Shown here piece by piece: positions 33,472 to 42,393 of a stretch of DNA of 64,000 bases. The translations under genes were made by a program, and so were the position numbers. A model generated the notes under the pieces. The model did not search any database. It was given only the letters and a program-made list of their open reading frames with translations, and was not told the DNA's origin. The stretch covers positions 192,965-256,964 of the forward strand of contig CAVOZW010000001.1 in the NCBI GenBank assembly GCA_963701385.1, given 5' to 3'. This stretch comes from B30-G6 sp963701385 (GTDB lineage: Bacteria > Desulfobacterota > Desulfobacteria > Desulfobacterales > B30-G6). The first letter of the stretch is position 1. Every line of letters starts with the position of its first letter.

Positions 33472-36207
33472 TTTCATCATTTTGCGTAACACAAACGGCA
33501 GTATACCGCCATTTTCAAAATAGGCCACATCCACGGCCGTGTCGAGTCTCGATGTCACATCAAACGCTGTTTCCTTTCCGTCTCTGCCGATGGCCGTCAC
33601 GTGTAATTGCTTTCTGGGCACCATGTTCTCGACACCTTTTATGGAAAACATCTCTGTGCCGTCCAGACCCAGGCGTTCCCAGGTATCATCCCCATTGAAC
33701 ACCAGCGGGAGCACCCCCATACCCACCAGGTTACTCCTGTGAATCCGCTCGAAAGACTTCGCCACAACGGCTTTCACGTTTAACAGGCTGGTGCCCTTTG
33801 CCGCCCAATCCCGGGATGACCCGGTCCCATATTCTTTACCCGCCAGAACCACCAGGGGTTTACCCGCGTCGATGGATTTCATGGCAGCATCGTAAACGAA
33901 CATTTCTATCTTTTCCGGAAATGCCAGCGTGTAGCTCCCTTCTTTGGGCGACACCAGGTGATTTTTGATTCGAATATTTCCAAAGGTCCCGCGCATCATA
34001 ACTTCGTGGTTTCCTCGCCTGGAACCGTAGGAATTGAAGGTCTTGGGTGCTACGTTTTTTTCAATTAAATATTGTCCGGCTGGATAAGATTCCGGTATCG
34101 CACCTGCCGGAGAGATATGATCCGTTGTGACGGAATCCCCCAGCACCATTAGCACATCTGCTCCCTCGACATCCTTTGGCTTGATTATTTCCAACTGAAA
34201 CCTTTCAAAATAGGGCGGTTTTCGAATATAGGTCGAATCCGCGTCCCATTGAAACGTGGTGCTGGTCGCCACCGCCAGCTGTCTCCAGAATTCATCGCCT
34301 TGAAATATTTTGCTGTATTGATCCGCATAAAATGCTTGCCGAATGTGCTTTGTCACCAGATCCCGGATCTCTTCATCAGATGGCCAGATGTCTTGCATAT
34401 AAACAGGTGCCTGGTTTTCATCAAACGCGATGGGTTCCCTGGTCACATCGATGTCCATCCTACCGGCAATGGCAAAGAGAATCACCAGCATCGGGGATGC
34501 CAGAAAATTGGCCCTGATTTTCTGATGGATTCTGGCTTCGAAGTTTCGGTTTCCGGAAAGCACCGCCGCCACGGTAAGCTGGTGATCTGTTATTGCCTTT
34601 TCAATCTTCGGATCGAGCGGTCCGCTGTTGCCGATACAGGTCGTACAACCGAAAGCGACCAGATGAAAGCCGAGTGCTTCCAGATACGGCATCAAGCCGG
34701 CATCGTTCAGATAGTCCATAACGACCCTGGACCCCGGTGCCAGTGACGTTTTGACATAAGGGGGCACCCGAATACCCCTTTCAACGGCGTTTTTGGCCAA
34801 AAGCCCTGCCCCCAGCATGACAAACGGATTGGACGTATTCGTACAGGAAGTAATGGCCGCAATCACCACGCTGCCGTTACAGATGTCATCGGCAGCACTT
34901 TGCGCTGTACTCTGCAGCTCCGGGGTGCTGCCGGTGGCGCTTGTTTGGCGGCTATTCAGGCAGCCGTTGTCGGCCATCTTGATTTTTTCGGCACCAATCC
35001 CCGGTCCACCCGAATTGTCCGGGTCGAGGGTTTGGCTGAATTTCTCTTTGAGTTCCGTGAGAACAATTCTGTCCTGAGGCCGTGATGGCCCGGCGACCGC
35101 TGGCGCCACTTCAGAGATGTCGTAGGTGATGGTTTTAGAATATTCGGGATCGTGTGTCCCGTCATAAAAAAGTCCACTCTCCCGGGTGTAAGACGCGACG
35201 ATGTCCGCACGATCCTCCCGATTCGTAATCTTGAGATAGTCGATGGTCTTTTCATCCACCGGGAAAAAGCCCATGGTCGCACCATACTCGGGCGACATAT
35301 TGGCAATGGTCGCCCGATCCGTCAGTGTCAGCTGTTTCATTCCAGGACCATGAAACTCGACGAATTTCTCGACCACATTTTCCCCCCGCAGCAATTCAGT
35401 AATCCGAAGCACCAGATCCGTAGCCGTCACACCCGGCTTCATGGCCCCGATCAATCGGACACCGATGACTTCCGGTATGGACATATAATAAGGCTGGCCC
35501 AACATCACCGCCTCAGCCTCAATACCGCCAACACCCCAGCCCATGACACCGAGACCGTTGATCATGGTGGTATGGGAATCGGTTCCAACCAAGGTGTCCG
35601 GAAAGGCAATCGTTCCGGATCCACTTTCTTCAGTAATGACGACCCTACCCAGATATTCCAGATTGACCTGATGACAGATGCCTGAATTGGGTGGCACAAC
35701 GCTGAAATGGTCGAAGCTTTTCTGAGCCCACTTTAAGAGCTCGTATCGCTCCTTGTTTCTCTCGTATTCCTTGGCCACATTTTGTTTCAGGGCGTCAGGT
35801 GTCCCGAAGCTGTCGACCTGTATGGAGTGATCCACGATGAGCTCTACCGGAACCAGCGGATTGATGATGTTGGGATCGCCTCCCATGTCTTTGACGGCAT
35901 CTCGCATGACTGCCAGATCCACCACAGCCGGCACACCGGTAAAATCCTGCATCAAAACCCTGGCCGGATGATAGGGTATTTCCGGGGGCTCGTCATAATG
36001 CTTTTGCCATCGGGCAATGGCCAGAAGGTCGTCCGTTGTTACTATGGTATTATCCAGTTTTCGCAACAGATTTTCCACCAGCACCTTGATGGAAAAGGGC
36101 AGTCGGTGAATATCGGCAACACCCTTGGTTTCCAGCTGCTGTATATCGAACATCGAAAATGTGTTATGATTGGATTCAATCTGACGAACAAAATCTTGAG
36201 GATTCAT
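33466..36207 (-). CDS. acnA: Aconitate hydratase (AcnA type)
   Basis: A 913-residue [4Fe-4S] enzyme isomerising citrate and isocitrate in the TCA cycle. Cluster ligands are visible in AAITSCTNTSNP and FGCTTCIGNSG. QDFTGVPAVVDLAVMRDA and the C-terminal swivel domain (GKEYGTGSSRDWAAKG, KSFERIHRSNLVGMGVLPL) are typical of AcnA/IRP1 rather than AcnB. The frame is open to 36342, but GGGAGG 8 nt before ATG 36207 and the family N-terminus fix the start. Family B copy d is in the leader. Confidence 0.96.
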   Translation of the reverse strand: MNPQDFVRQIESNHNTFSMFDIQQLETKGVADIHRLPFSIKVLVENLLRKLDNTIVTTDDLLAIARWQKHYDEPPEIPYHPARVLMQDFTGVPAVVDLAVMRDAVKDMGGDPNIINPLVPVELIVDHSIQVDSFGTPDALKQNVAKEYERNKERYELLKWAQKSFDHFSVVPPNSGICHQVNLEYLGRVVITEESGSGTIAFPDTLVGTDSHTTMINGLGVMGWGVGGIEAEAVMLGQPYYMSIPEVIGVRLIGAMKPGVTATDLVLRITELLRGENVVEKFVEFHGPGMKQLTLTDRATIANMSPEYGATMGFFPVDEKTIDYLKITNREDRADIVASYTRESGLFYDGTHDPEYSKTITYDISEVAPAVAGPSRPQDRIVLTELKEKFSQTLDPDNSGGPGIGAEKIKMADNGCLNSRQTSATGSTPELQSTAQSAADDICNGSVVIAAITSCTNTSNPFVMLGAGLLAKNAVERGIRVPPYVKTSLAPGSRVVMDYLNDAGLMPYLEALGFHLVAFGCTTCIGNSGPLDPKIEKAITDHQLTVAAVLSGNRNFEARIHQKIRANFLASPMLVILFAIAGRMDIDVTREPIAFDENQAPVYMQDIWPSDEEIRDLVTKHIRQAFYADQYSKIFQGDEFWRQLAVATSTTFQWDADSTYIRKPPYFERFQLEIIKPKDVEGADVLMVLGDSVTTDHISPAGAIPESYPAGQYLIEKNVAPKTFNSYGSRRGNHEVMMRGTFGNIRIKNHLVSPKEGSYTLAFPEKIEMFVYDAAMKSIDAGKPLVVLAGKEYGTGSSRDWAAKGTSLLNVKAVVAKSFERIHRSNLVGMGVLPLVFNGDDTWERLGLDGTEMFSIKGVENMVPRKQLHVTAIGRDGKETAFDVTSRLDTAVDVAYFENGGILPFVLRKMMKQ

Positions 36208-36222
36208 GCTGTTAGCCTCCCA

Positions 36223-36263
36223 AAATATTTCGTTGCACGATCTATGAAATGCGACGCTGCCAC
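36223..36263 (-). repeat. Family B two-hairpin element, copy d
   Basis: In gene sense: GGTGGCAGCGTCGCATTTC (hairpin 2, diverged), then ATCGTGCAACGAAATATTTT (hairpin 1, imperfect), which runs straight into the GGGAGG of acnA. Confidence 0.55.
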
Positions 36264-36378
36264 CTCTATGGGCCAATTGCATACCAAAGTTGAGAAACCG
36301 ATTTGGTATTTGATTATCATGGAATTTTGGGCTAAGCAACATGCTTTAACCCATGGGCTGTTTAGGCAGTGAATTTCC

Positions 36379-36441
36379 AAGCGCTTATGCACGTGGCCTC
36401 TTCACAGGCGTAACATTCAGGGTATGTTACGGAAAACAGCC
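36379..36441 (+). repeat. Family A two-hairpin element, copy 2
   Basis: AAGCGCTTATGCACGTGGC, then CTTCACAGG, then CGTAACATTCAGGGTATGTTACGG. It is a slightly diverged copy of the element at 32746. It ends 33 bp before the gene at 36474. Confidence 0.75.
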
Positions 36442-36473
36442 TGCACAAGCTTATCGCCAATAGTGTCTACCAT

Positions 36474-37361
36474 ATGCACTGGACCGAACCGAAAAACGTT
36501 TCCGAATGGATACAGCGACTCTTGTCTGCCAGAACGCTGATGGTGAGTATGCTGCTGCTCGTTTTTGTCATTTCAGAACTCCGTTTTGACTGGATGGAGC
36601 AGCGCCTGGGATCCTTCCTTGTCTCCACAAATGCCACCCGTCCAGAATCGGGCGCTATCTGGGAAATAGGAAAGCAGACTCGCACAGCCCACCAGGCCAT
36701 TGAAAAAATCGTCACCGACCGTCGGACCTCGTATCGGGAGGCGGAAAACGCCACAAGCTTTAAACAGATTGCGGCGACCATCCAGCCGGAGGAATGGCTT
36801 TTGGTACCGCCCGACCTGTTCCGCAAACTATACTTGGAGCTGCCTCCTGATGTGGCCTTAGAGATTATCCCGTCTTTTGAGCTTCTCGAACTGATCAATA
36901 ACCGGGATTGGGAACGAACCTATTTTGAAAAAGATGGGGACGGTCTCAATATCTATATGCTCGACAAAGACAATCGCGTTCTTAAACGTCTGCCGATTTC
37001 GCCTGATCTTCTCTATATGATGGCCTATAGTGACGTGGCCGTTGGTGAAAGACTGGAAACATTTCCCATCTTTGAAGGCCGCATATATCCTGGCGATCTC
37101 TTTTTCCAAGTCCTGAAAGACTTGACACCGGAGGTCAGAGAAGGGGTGCTCCGTCGACCCGAGCACCTCCTCCGCGTACCCGGGAATATTGTAAGAATTG
37201 GCATTTCAGACGAGGCCATATCCGGATTTATACAGATCGGATTTGAAATCGAGTCGGGTGCCCAGCAAATGCTGATACTGCTGCAGGGTCATGAGTGGGC
37301 GGTCTGGCGTCTGCATTCATTGCTGGAACAACGAGGCGCAGGCAAAAGCGATATGCGCTGA
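36474..37361 (+). CDS. Conserved membrane-anchored protein of unknown function
   Basis: 295 residues. One N-terminal membrane helix (LMVSMLLLVFVISELRF), then a soluble domain, probably periplasmic, rich in helices and short strands (PEEWLLVPPDLFRKLYLELPPDVALEIIPSFELLELIN, EGRIYPGDLFFQVLKDL). There are no cysteines and no known motif. Upstream is a family A element; 230 bp downstream is PBP1A on the same strand, so a cell-envelope role is possible by position only. Confidence 0.7.
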   Translation: MHWTEPKNVSEWIQRLLSARTLMVSMLLLVFVISELRFDWMEQRLGSFLVSTNATRPESGAIWEIGKQTRTAHQAIEKIVTDRRTSYREAENATSFKQIAATIQPEEWLLVPPDLFRKLYLELPPDVALEIIPSFELLELINNRDWERTYFEKDGDGLNIYMLDKDNRVLKRLPISPDLLYMMAYSDVAVGERLETFPIFEGRIYPGDLFFQVLKDLTPEVREGVLRRPEHLLRVPGNIVRIGISDEAISGFIQIGFEIESGAQQMLILLQGHEWAVWRLHSLLEQRGAGKSDMR

Positions 37362-37384
37362 GACGTTTATCACTGGTGAATTTT

Positions 37385-37445
37385 CACGCGCTTAGGCACG
37401 CGGGATCTTCACAACCGTAACATGCAGCGCGCAGGTTACGAAACA
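37385..37445 (+). repeat. Family A two-hairpin element, copy 3
   Basis: CACGCGCTTAGGCACGCGGG, then ATCTTCACAA, then CGTAACATGCAGCGCGCAGGTTACG. It is followed at about 37462-37495 by a separate GAAATGGGA-actt-CCCATTTC hairpin. It lies in the gap before the PBP1A gene. Confidence 0.75.
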
Positions 37446-37591
37446 CCGCCTCGGGCAGCTTTCGCGTGAAATGGGAACTTCCCATTTCGTGAATAAAAAT
37501 CTTTGGCACCATTCACCCCCGTCCTAAAGGTCGGGGTCATCTGGTGCGGTTTTATAGAATAAAGACAGGCCAACCATTGCCGACAACACCG

Positions 37592-39583
37592 ATGACGCGC
37601 ATATTCACATATCTAACCGGTTTCTACTACCTCGCACTGACCCTTGTGGGGCTTGGGGCTTGTATTGCCGTGGCCCTATTTTTCTTTATTCTCCAAGATC
37701 TACCACGTGTTCCGGAGCCTCTGAGCCGGATCATTGAAACGCCGGCCACGGAAATCATGGCCGCAAGCGGTGAACGGATCCTGTTGCTGGGTGGAAAGGA
37801 ATCCATTCCCTTGGACCGGGTCTCGCCCTATTTTGTGAGGGCAGTCGTTGCAACGGAAGATCATCGCTTCTGGGAGCATCACGGCGTCGACAAGCTTCGG
37901 ACATTGAAGGCATTGTGGATAACCCTGTTCGAACCCGGAAAGATTCAGGGGGCTTCAACCATCACCCAGCAACTGGCCAAAAACCTGTTCTTCAGCTTCA
38001 AGCGTTCTTTCAAGCGAAAGTTTCATGAGTTGTTGGTTGCAGTGCAAATCGAATCCCGTTACAACAAAAATGACATCCTTCAGGCCTATATGAATCAAAT
38101 CCCCTTCGGGGTGGGGGCCCATGGGATCGAAAACGCAGCCCAAACATTTTTCGGAAAGAGCGCATCGGATTTGAATCTTGCCGAAGCCGCCCTCCTGGCC
38201 GGTCTTCCCAAATCACCTACACGATACAATCCCTATCTTCATTTTGATCGCGCCAAGATGCGGCAGCAGATCGTTTTGAAAAGGATGGTCGCCGTGGGTG
38301 CCATTTCCGTTCTAGAAGCCGAGAATGCGTATCAGCGTTCTTTGTCACTTCAGCAGCTCAGTGCCGGAGCCCGCACGGGAAGTTACTTTCTGGATGCCGT
38401 GATTCAGCAGCTCGAAGAAACCTATGGGCCCGAAATCGTCTATCACGGGGGCTTAAAAATCACGACCACCCTCGACCCGCAAATGCAACGTTGGGCCGTG
38501 GACTCCGTCAAGGACGGTTTGGAAAACCTTGACAAAATCATGGGGCTGAACAAGGTTCGAACCGACAACAATGGCAACCAGATAGAGCGTGCCCAGGGTG
38601 CTTTGGTTGCAGTTGAAACCAATACCGGTGCGGTAAAGGCCATGGTCGGTGGCAGGGATTATGCTGCATCCGAATACAACAGGGCCATACAAAACCACCG
38701 TCTGCCGGGGTCAGGGTTCAAACCCTTTCTCTATTACGCCGCCTTTGATACCTTGAACCTGCATCCGGGAACGGTTTTTGAGGATCAACCCCTTCGTATC
38801 GCCATACCCGGCACCGAAGACTGGCAACCACAAAATTTTTCCATGGCATTCGAAGGCCCCATGATCCTGAAGCAGGCTTTCATCCATTCCGTCAATACCA
38901 TCGCAGCCCAACTGGTCGAACGCACGGGACCAGAAGCCGTGATCTCGGCAGCAAAAAAATTCGGTATCACCAGCCCTCTGGCGCCTGTATATTCAATTGC
39001 CCTCGGCACATCTGGCGTCAGCCCTCTGGAAATGGCATCGTCGTTTGCCACATTCGCCACCAATGGTGTCCGCCACGAACCCTTTTTTATCAGGCGTGTC
39101 GAAGATGCGCTGGGCAGAATTCTGGAGGAACACATCGTCAGCGGCGAGAGGCATCTCGACCCGGCACGCGTGTATCAGGTCGTCGACATGATGCAGGGGG
39201 TGGTCGACGAGGGAACGGCCAGCATGGTGAGACAGATGGGTTTCAAACTGCCGGCAGCGGGAAAAACCGGCACCACCAACCAATTCAAAGACGCCTGGTT
39301 TACAGGGTTCACACCCACGCTTTGCGCCTCCGTCTGGGTCGGCTTCGACAAGCAAAGGGGGTTGCGGGATGCCCGTCGCGTGGGCATCACCGGCAGCCGC
39401 GGCGCCTCTCCCATTTGGGTGGACTTCATGATCAAAGCCACGGCTGGAGAGCCATCCAGGGCCTTTAAGATGCCACCCAATATTCGCCTTGAGAGCGTCG
39501 ATGCCACAAGCGGCAAAAAAGCCTCTTTTTTCACGGATGCGCCTTCAGTGGTGGTGCTGAAGGATGGTCAGGAATTAAGATAA
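37592..39583 (+). CDS. Penicillin-binding protein 1A (bifunctional)
   Basis: About 663 residues, inner-membrane anchored by YLALTLVGLGACIAVALFFFIL. The glycosyltransferase (GT51) domain has ATEDHRFWEHHGVD with catalytic Glu and QGASTITQQLAKNLFF. The transpeptidase domain has the SxxK serine in GSGFKPF, SVNT and KTGTTNQFKDAWFTGFTP. It polymerises and cross-links peptidoglycan. The start is uncertain: ATG 37592 is used; TTG 37577 (ACAGG upstream) and GTG 37544 are in frame. Confidence 0.92.
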   Translation: MTRIFTYLTGFYYLALTLVGLGACIAVALFFFILQDLPRVPEPLSRIIETPATEIMAASGERILLLGGKESIPLDRVSPYFVRAVVATEDHRFWEHHGVDKLRTLKALWITLFEPGKIQGASTITQQLAKNLFFSFKRSFKRKFHELLVAVQIESRYNKNDILQAYMNQIPFGVGAHGIENAAQTFFGKSASDLNLAEAALLAGLPKSPTRYNPYLHFDRAKMRQQIVLKRMVAVGAISVLEAENAYQRSLSLQQLSAGARTGSYFLDAVIQQLEETYGPEIVYHGGLKITTTLDPQMQRWAVDSVKDGLENLDKIMGLNKVRTDNNGNQIERAQGALVAVETNTGAVKAMVGGRDYAASEYNRAIQNHRLPGSGFKPFLYYAAFDTLNLHPGTVFEDQPLRIAIPGTEDWQPQNFSMAFEGPMILKQAFIHSVNTIAAQLVERTGPEAVISAAKKFGITSPLAPVYSIALGTSGVSPLEMASSFATFATNGVRHEPFFIRRVEDALGRILEEHIVSGERHLDPARVYQVVDMMQGVVDEGTASMVRQMGFKLPAAGKTGTTNQFKDAWFTGFTPTLCASVWVGFDKQRGLRDARRVGITGSRGASPIWVDFMIKATAGEPSRAFKMPPNIRLESVDATSGKKASFFTDAPSVVVLKDGQELR

Positions 39584-39602
39584 TTATGGTAATACAGATA
39601 TC

Positions 39603-41057
39603 ATGATCCATGCACTGAGACATATGTCTATTCGACTATGGCTGACGCTTCTGATTGGAAGCCTCGTAAGCCTGGCCGTTTTACCGGCGATTCAGACGCC
39701 CCTGGGGCTCGAATGGTCGTTGGCTCTGGCAAGCCCCGTTTTTGTTGCGGCGTTCTATGCCATCGGCTGGCTGTTCAACAGCTTTGGGCTGAATCTGGTT
39801 CAGCGTCATATCAAGGAAGCCTCCGTCTGGGAGAGGGCCGGGAAATCACGCCAGGCTGAAAAGCTGTTACGCAAAGCTGTTGCCGTATTTGACAGTTTCC
39901 TCATATCGCCGGTCAATAGAGAAAGGCGCGCTCGCGAGCTGACCGGGCACATGGCCCGTTTCTACCTGACCCAAACGAAGATCAGCCCTGAAGCCGAGGA
40001 CACCATCCTGGTCTACCTGAAAATGTGCCCTGAAGACCAGGCGGTGGCCGAAGCGTGGCTTCAACGTCTCGAAAGCAGGAACCGGGATTCAAAAGAGTAT
40101 GATGAACTGCTGTCCTCCCTCGCAAATGCCCAGACTGACAACCCCACCATTCAGACATTAATTATTCGGCGCTATCTTTCAGTGGGGAGAACCGACTTTC
40201 AAGCATTGCAGGCATACCGTCGCTTCCTCGAAAACAGCACTGCTCAGGATGAGCACATTATCATCAACATGGCTGAATTATTTTTCAAAAAAAGACGTAT
40301 GGAACCTTGGGCCATGCAAGCTTATTTGACGGCGTATAAGCTGAACAAAAAAAGCCGCCACCTCCTGCAGGGCATTGCTGCCTGTTTGGACGGTACGCGG
40401 TCGGACACTAGCCGTTCAGCTTCTTTCGATGAAGCCAGGGCATTGCTTTCGAATATCGACGAAAAATCGCTCATGAAAATGATTGCGGACTTCAAGCTCA
40501 CCGCCACCCCATCGAAAAAACCAACGACTTCCCCGCAACCCAGTATTGTGAAAAGAGCAAGCTCTGTTACACGGTGGGCAACCCGGATATTGACAAGCGG
40601 CCTCGAATCGGCAATGAAAGCATCCTTTGGATGGATCACGGCGGCCTATCGACGCATTCGGGGTCACCATATGTTAAAACCTATCCTCATGTGGACAGTC
40701 ACCGGCCTGGCCATTGGCGGTCTTGGGATACTGGCTATCAATACGGCAACCTACCTGATGCTGACCCGTCCGGAACCCAAGGCGATCGAAACACCCCAGG
40801 CTCAGGTAGCCACCGACCCGTATACCCTGCAGGTTGCCGCCTATCTCAATTCCGAACATGCCGAAAAATATGTCACACAATTGAAAAGCCAGGGTCTGGA
40901 CGCCTATTGGACAGAAGCCCAGGGGGCCAAGAGCAATTGGTATCAGGTCAGACTGTCCCATTTTGCCGACAAAGCCTCTGCTCGAACCTATGGCGATACC
41001 TTGAAAGCCAAGGGCATCATCGACGATTTTTATGTGGCCAATTATCGTCGACCCTAA
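39603..41057 (+). CDS. Membrane protein with TPR-like region and SPOR domain
   Basis: 484 residues. Two N-terminal membrane segments, a long helical TPR-like cytosolic region (about 70-300), another membrane helix (MLKPILMWTVTGLAIGGLGILAI, about 365-385) and a C-terminal periplasmic SPOR domain (DPYTLQVAAYLNSEHAEKYVTQLKSQGL to GDTLKAKGIIDDFYVANY). SPOR domains bind peptidoglycan stripped of stem peptides at the division site. It begins 19 bp after PBP1A, so the two are probably co-transcribed and may act together at the septum (inference). Confidence 0.8.
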   Translation: MIHALRHMSIRLWLTLLIGSLVSLAVLPAIQTPLGLEWSLALASPVFVAAFYAIGWLFNSFGLNLVQRHIKEASVWERAGKSRQAEKLLRKAVAVFDSFLISPVNRERRARELTGHMARFYLTQTKISPEAEDTILVYLKMCPEDQAVAEAWLQRLESRNRDSKEYDELLSSLANAQTDNPTIQTLIIRRYLSVGRTDFQALQAYRRFLENSTAQDEHIIINMAELFFKKRRMEPWAMQAYLTAYKLNKKSRHLLQGIAACLDGTRSDTSRSASFDEARALLSNIDEKSLMKMIADFKLTATPSKKPTTSPQPSIVKRASSVTRWATRILTSGLESAMKASFGWITAAYRRIRGHHMLKPILMWTVTGLAIGGLGILAINTATYLMLTRPEPKAIETPQAQVATDPYTLQVAAYLNSEHAEKYVTQLKSQGLDAYWTEAQGAKSNWYQVRLSHFADKASARTYGDTLKAKGIIDDFYVANYRRP

Positions 41058-41286
41058 TACCGGCCGTCATCGACCACCGCTATCGCGGGTGCTAACTAGG
41101 TAATTTTTTTCCTACTATCGTGCGGCTGTATCATGGCTTGCGCAGTCTCATCATTTATTTCGCGGTTTTGGAAGAGCATGTTCTCCTTGGCGTGTCCTCG
41201 GTGGCCGCCGACAAGAGCTTCGCCGGCATCACGGGCGATAGCAAAAACGTTTCCGTCGGGCAACGCGTGGAAATCGTGCAGGCCCC

Positions 41287-41320
41287 CTAGCCCGGAAATT
41301 TCATGAAATGTTCGGGCTAG
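41287..41320. repeat. 34-bp palindrome in a gene-free stretch
   Basis: CTAGCCCG ... CGGGCTAG around AAATTTCATGAAAT, nearly a full palindrome. Its core recurs, degraded, at about 32633-32653. The surrounding 41058-41477 holds no convincing gene. An 88-codon minus-strand frame runs through the palindrome but is not recognisable as a protein. Confidence 0.6.
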
Positions 41321-41386
41321 GAACATGGGGGCTCCCCATATCCCTGTGTGTGTTGATAACATATTAGCAGCGATTTTTTTTGGGAC

Positions 41387-41415
41387 TTGATTTTTTTCCG
41401 CCCCGCCTGTATATG
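41387..41415 (+). promoter_or_regulatory. Candidate promoter for the secreted protein at 41478
   Basis: TTGATT (41387-41392), 17-nt spacer, TATATG (41410-41415), 63 bp before the start codon. Moderate match only. Confidence 0.4.
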
Positions 41416-41477
41416 CCCCAGTTCAATACTTTTTTTCATGCAATTTCCGGTTCAGGGGATTTTATCAGGGGCTGTTT

Positions 41478-42185
41478 ATGCAAAAAACAATTTACGGGTT
41501 GCTGGTCACGCTCATTGTCCTTTGCGGAAGCACGTTTGGTTACCAGGCAGCTTCTGTTGGAGAGCCCAACCCATCGCAACCCTATTTGATGTTCGACCTG
41601 GTCTACAACCTGGATGTCTACCAGCGACCCGTTTTTTTTCTGCCCAAATCGCATCCCACGTTCGTTATCTGGCTAGAAGAAAGCATCACCGGTTACCGCG
41701 AATCGATATTCGTCACCCAAAAAGCCGGGAAAAACCAATGGCATTTCGCAGACAGACGCCCCGAAGCAATCCCGGTCTGGTCTGGTGTAAACAAGATCGA
41801 AAAGCGGCAGCGCATCTTTGACATCGACGCCGTGTCCGGTGCAACACCCAAGGACCACAGCGCCCGAATATGCTGGCAAATTCCGGATTCCCTGCAAGAT
41901 AAAAAAGTGGACATTTATATCGAGGCAAACAACTCCTTTGATTTCAACGAGTACTACAACAATAAAAAAGGAAAACCAGGATACAGCGGCGCCAATGGAC
42001 AACCCTCTATTGTCTGGAAGGCATCGATCAATTTTTCGCACCAAGCCCCCCTGAACGTCTCGCCTCAAATTATTGGGCACGGTCACCTTTTTGGAGACGA
42101 TCATCGCCTGTATGAAGATACCTCTAACATTACCACGGCCGCCGATACATTCCAGGAAATCAGCATCAGTTATTACAAGCCCTGA
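41478..42185 (+). CDS. Exported protein, possibly DUF2271-like
   Basis: A 235-residue protein with an N-terminal signal (YGLLVTLIVLCGSTFGYQAAS) and a strand-rich mature part. HPTFVIWLEESITGYRESIFVTQ, IPVWSGV and DAVSGATPKDHSARICWQIP recall DUF2271-type periplasmic proteins, though this is recalled by pattern only. AGGGG is 6 nt before ATG 41478. It stands alone, upstream of the biotin operon promoter. Function is unknown. Confidence 0.7.
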   Translation: MQKTIYGLLVTLIVLCGSTFGYQAASVGEPNPSQPYLMFDLVYNLDVYQRPVFFLPKSHPTFVIWLEESITGYRESIFVTQKAGKNQWHFADRRPEAIPVWSGVNKIEKRQRIFDIDAVSGATPKDHSARICWQIPDSLQDKKVDIYIEANNSFDFNEYYNNKKGKPGYSGANGQPSIVWKASINFSHQAPLNVSPQIIGHGHLFGDDHRLYEDTSNITTAADTFQEISISYYKP

Positions 42186-42214
42186 AAAAAAGCGTTGTCG
42201 GCTTTTATTTGTAT

Positions 42215-42243
42215 TTGACACGCGTTCCTCTTTTCGTTAACCT
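42215..42243 (+). promoter_or_regulatory. Promoter of the birA-bioYMN operon
   Basis: TTGACA (42215-42220), 17-nt spacer, TAACCT (42238-42243). The -10 box lies inside the left arm of the candidate BirA operator. Confidence 0.65.
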
Positions 42244-42266
42244 TTGCCGTAAATAGGGGTAACCAA
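42234..42266 (+). promoter_or_regulatory. Candidate BirA operator
   Basis: TCGTTAACC (42234-42242), 15-nt spacer, GGTAACCAA (42258-42266). The known bacterial BirA box is TTGTAAACC-N14/15-GGTTTACAA; the left arm matches 7 of 9 and the right 6 of 9, with the correct spacing. It covers the -10 box, so biotinyl-AMP-bound BirA would block transcription of its own gene and of the transporter. Confidence 0.6.
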
Positions 42267-42349
42267 AAACGAACCATCGGTCTGCCTTGAGTATGATGCT
42301 TGAAGGCCTTACCTTATTTGCCCATGCATCAGCTGAAAAAGCTGCTCAA

Positions 42350-42392
42350 GGGCGGCAACGCCGCGTTCCATAAAATCGTCACACGATTTTAT
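42350..42392 (+). repeat. Family B two-hairpin element, copy g
   Basis: GCGGC-aac-GCCGC (hairpin 2), GTTCCAT, then AAAATCGT-cac-ACGATTTT (hairpin 1), ending 3 nt before the birA ATG. It is the reverse complement of copy a, and in the same orientation relative to its gene as copies b-e. Any Shine-Dalgarno for birA would lie inside it; none is evident. Confidence 0.7.
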
Positions 42393-42393
42393 T

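Noticed and set aside
41096..41362. 88-codon minus-strand frame (MLSTHTGIWGAPMF...)
   Set aside because: No ribosome site, crosses a palindrome, and the protein is not recognisable.
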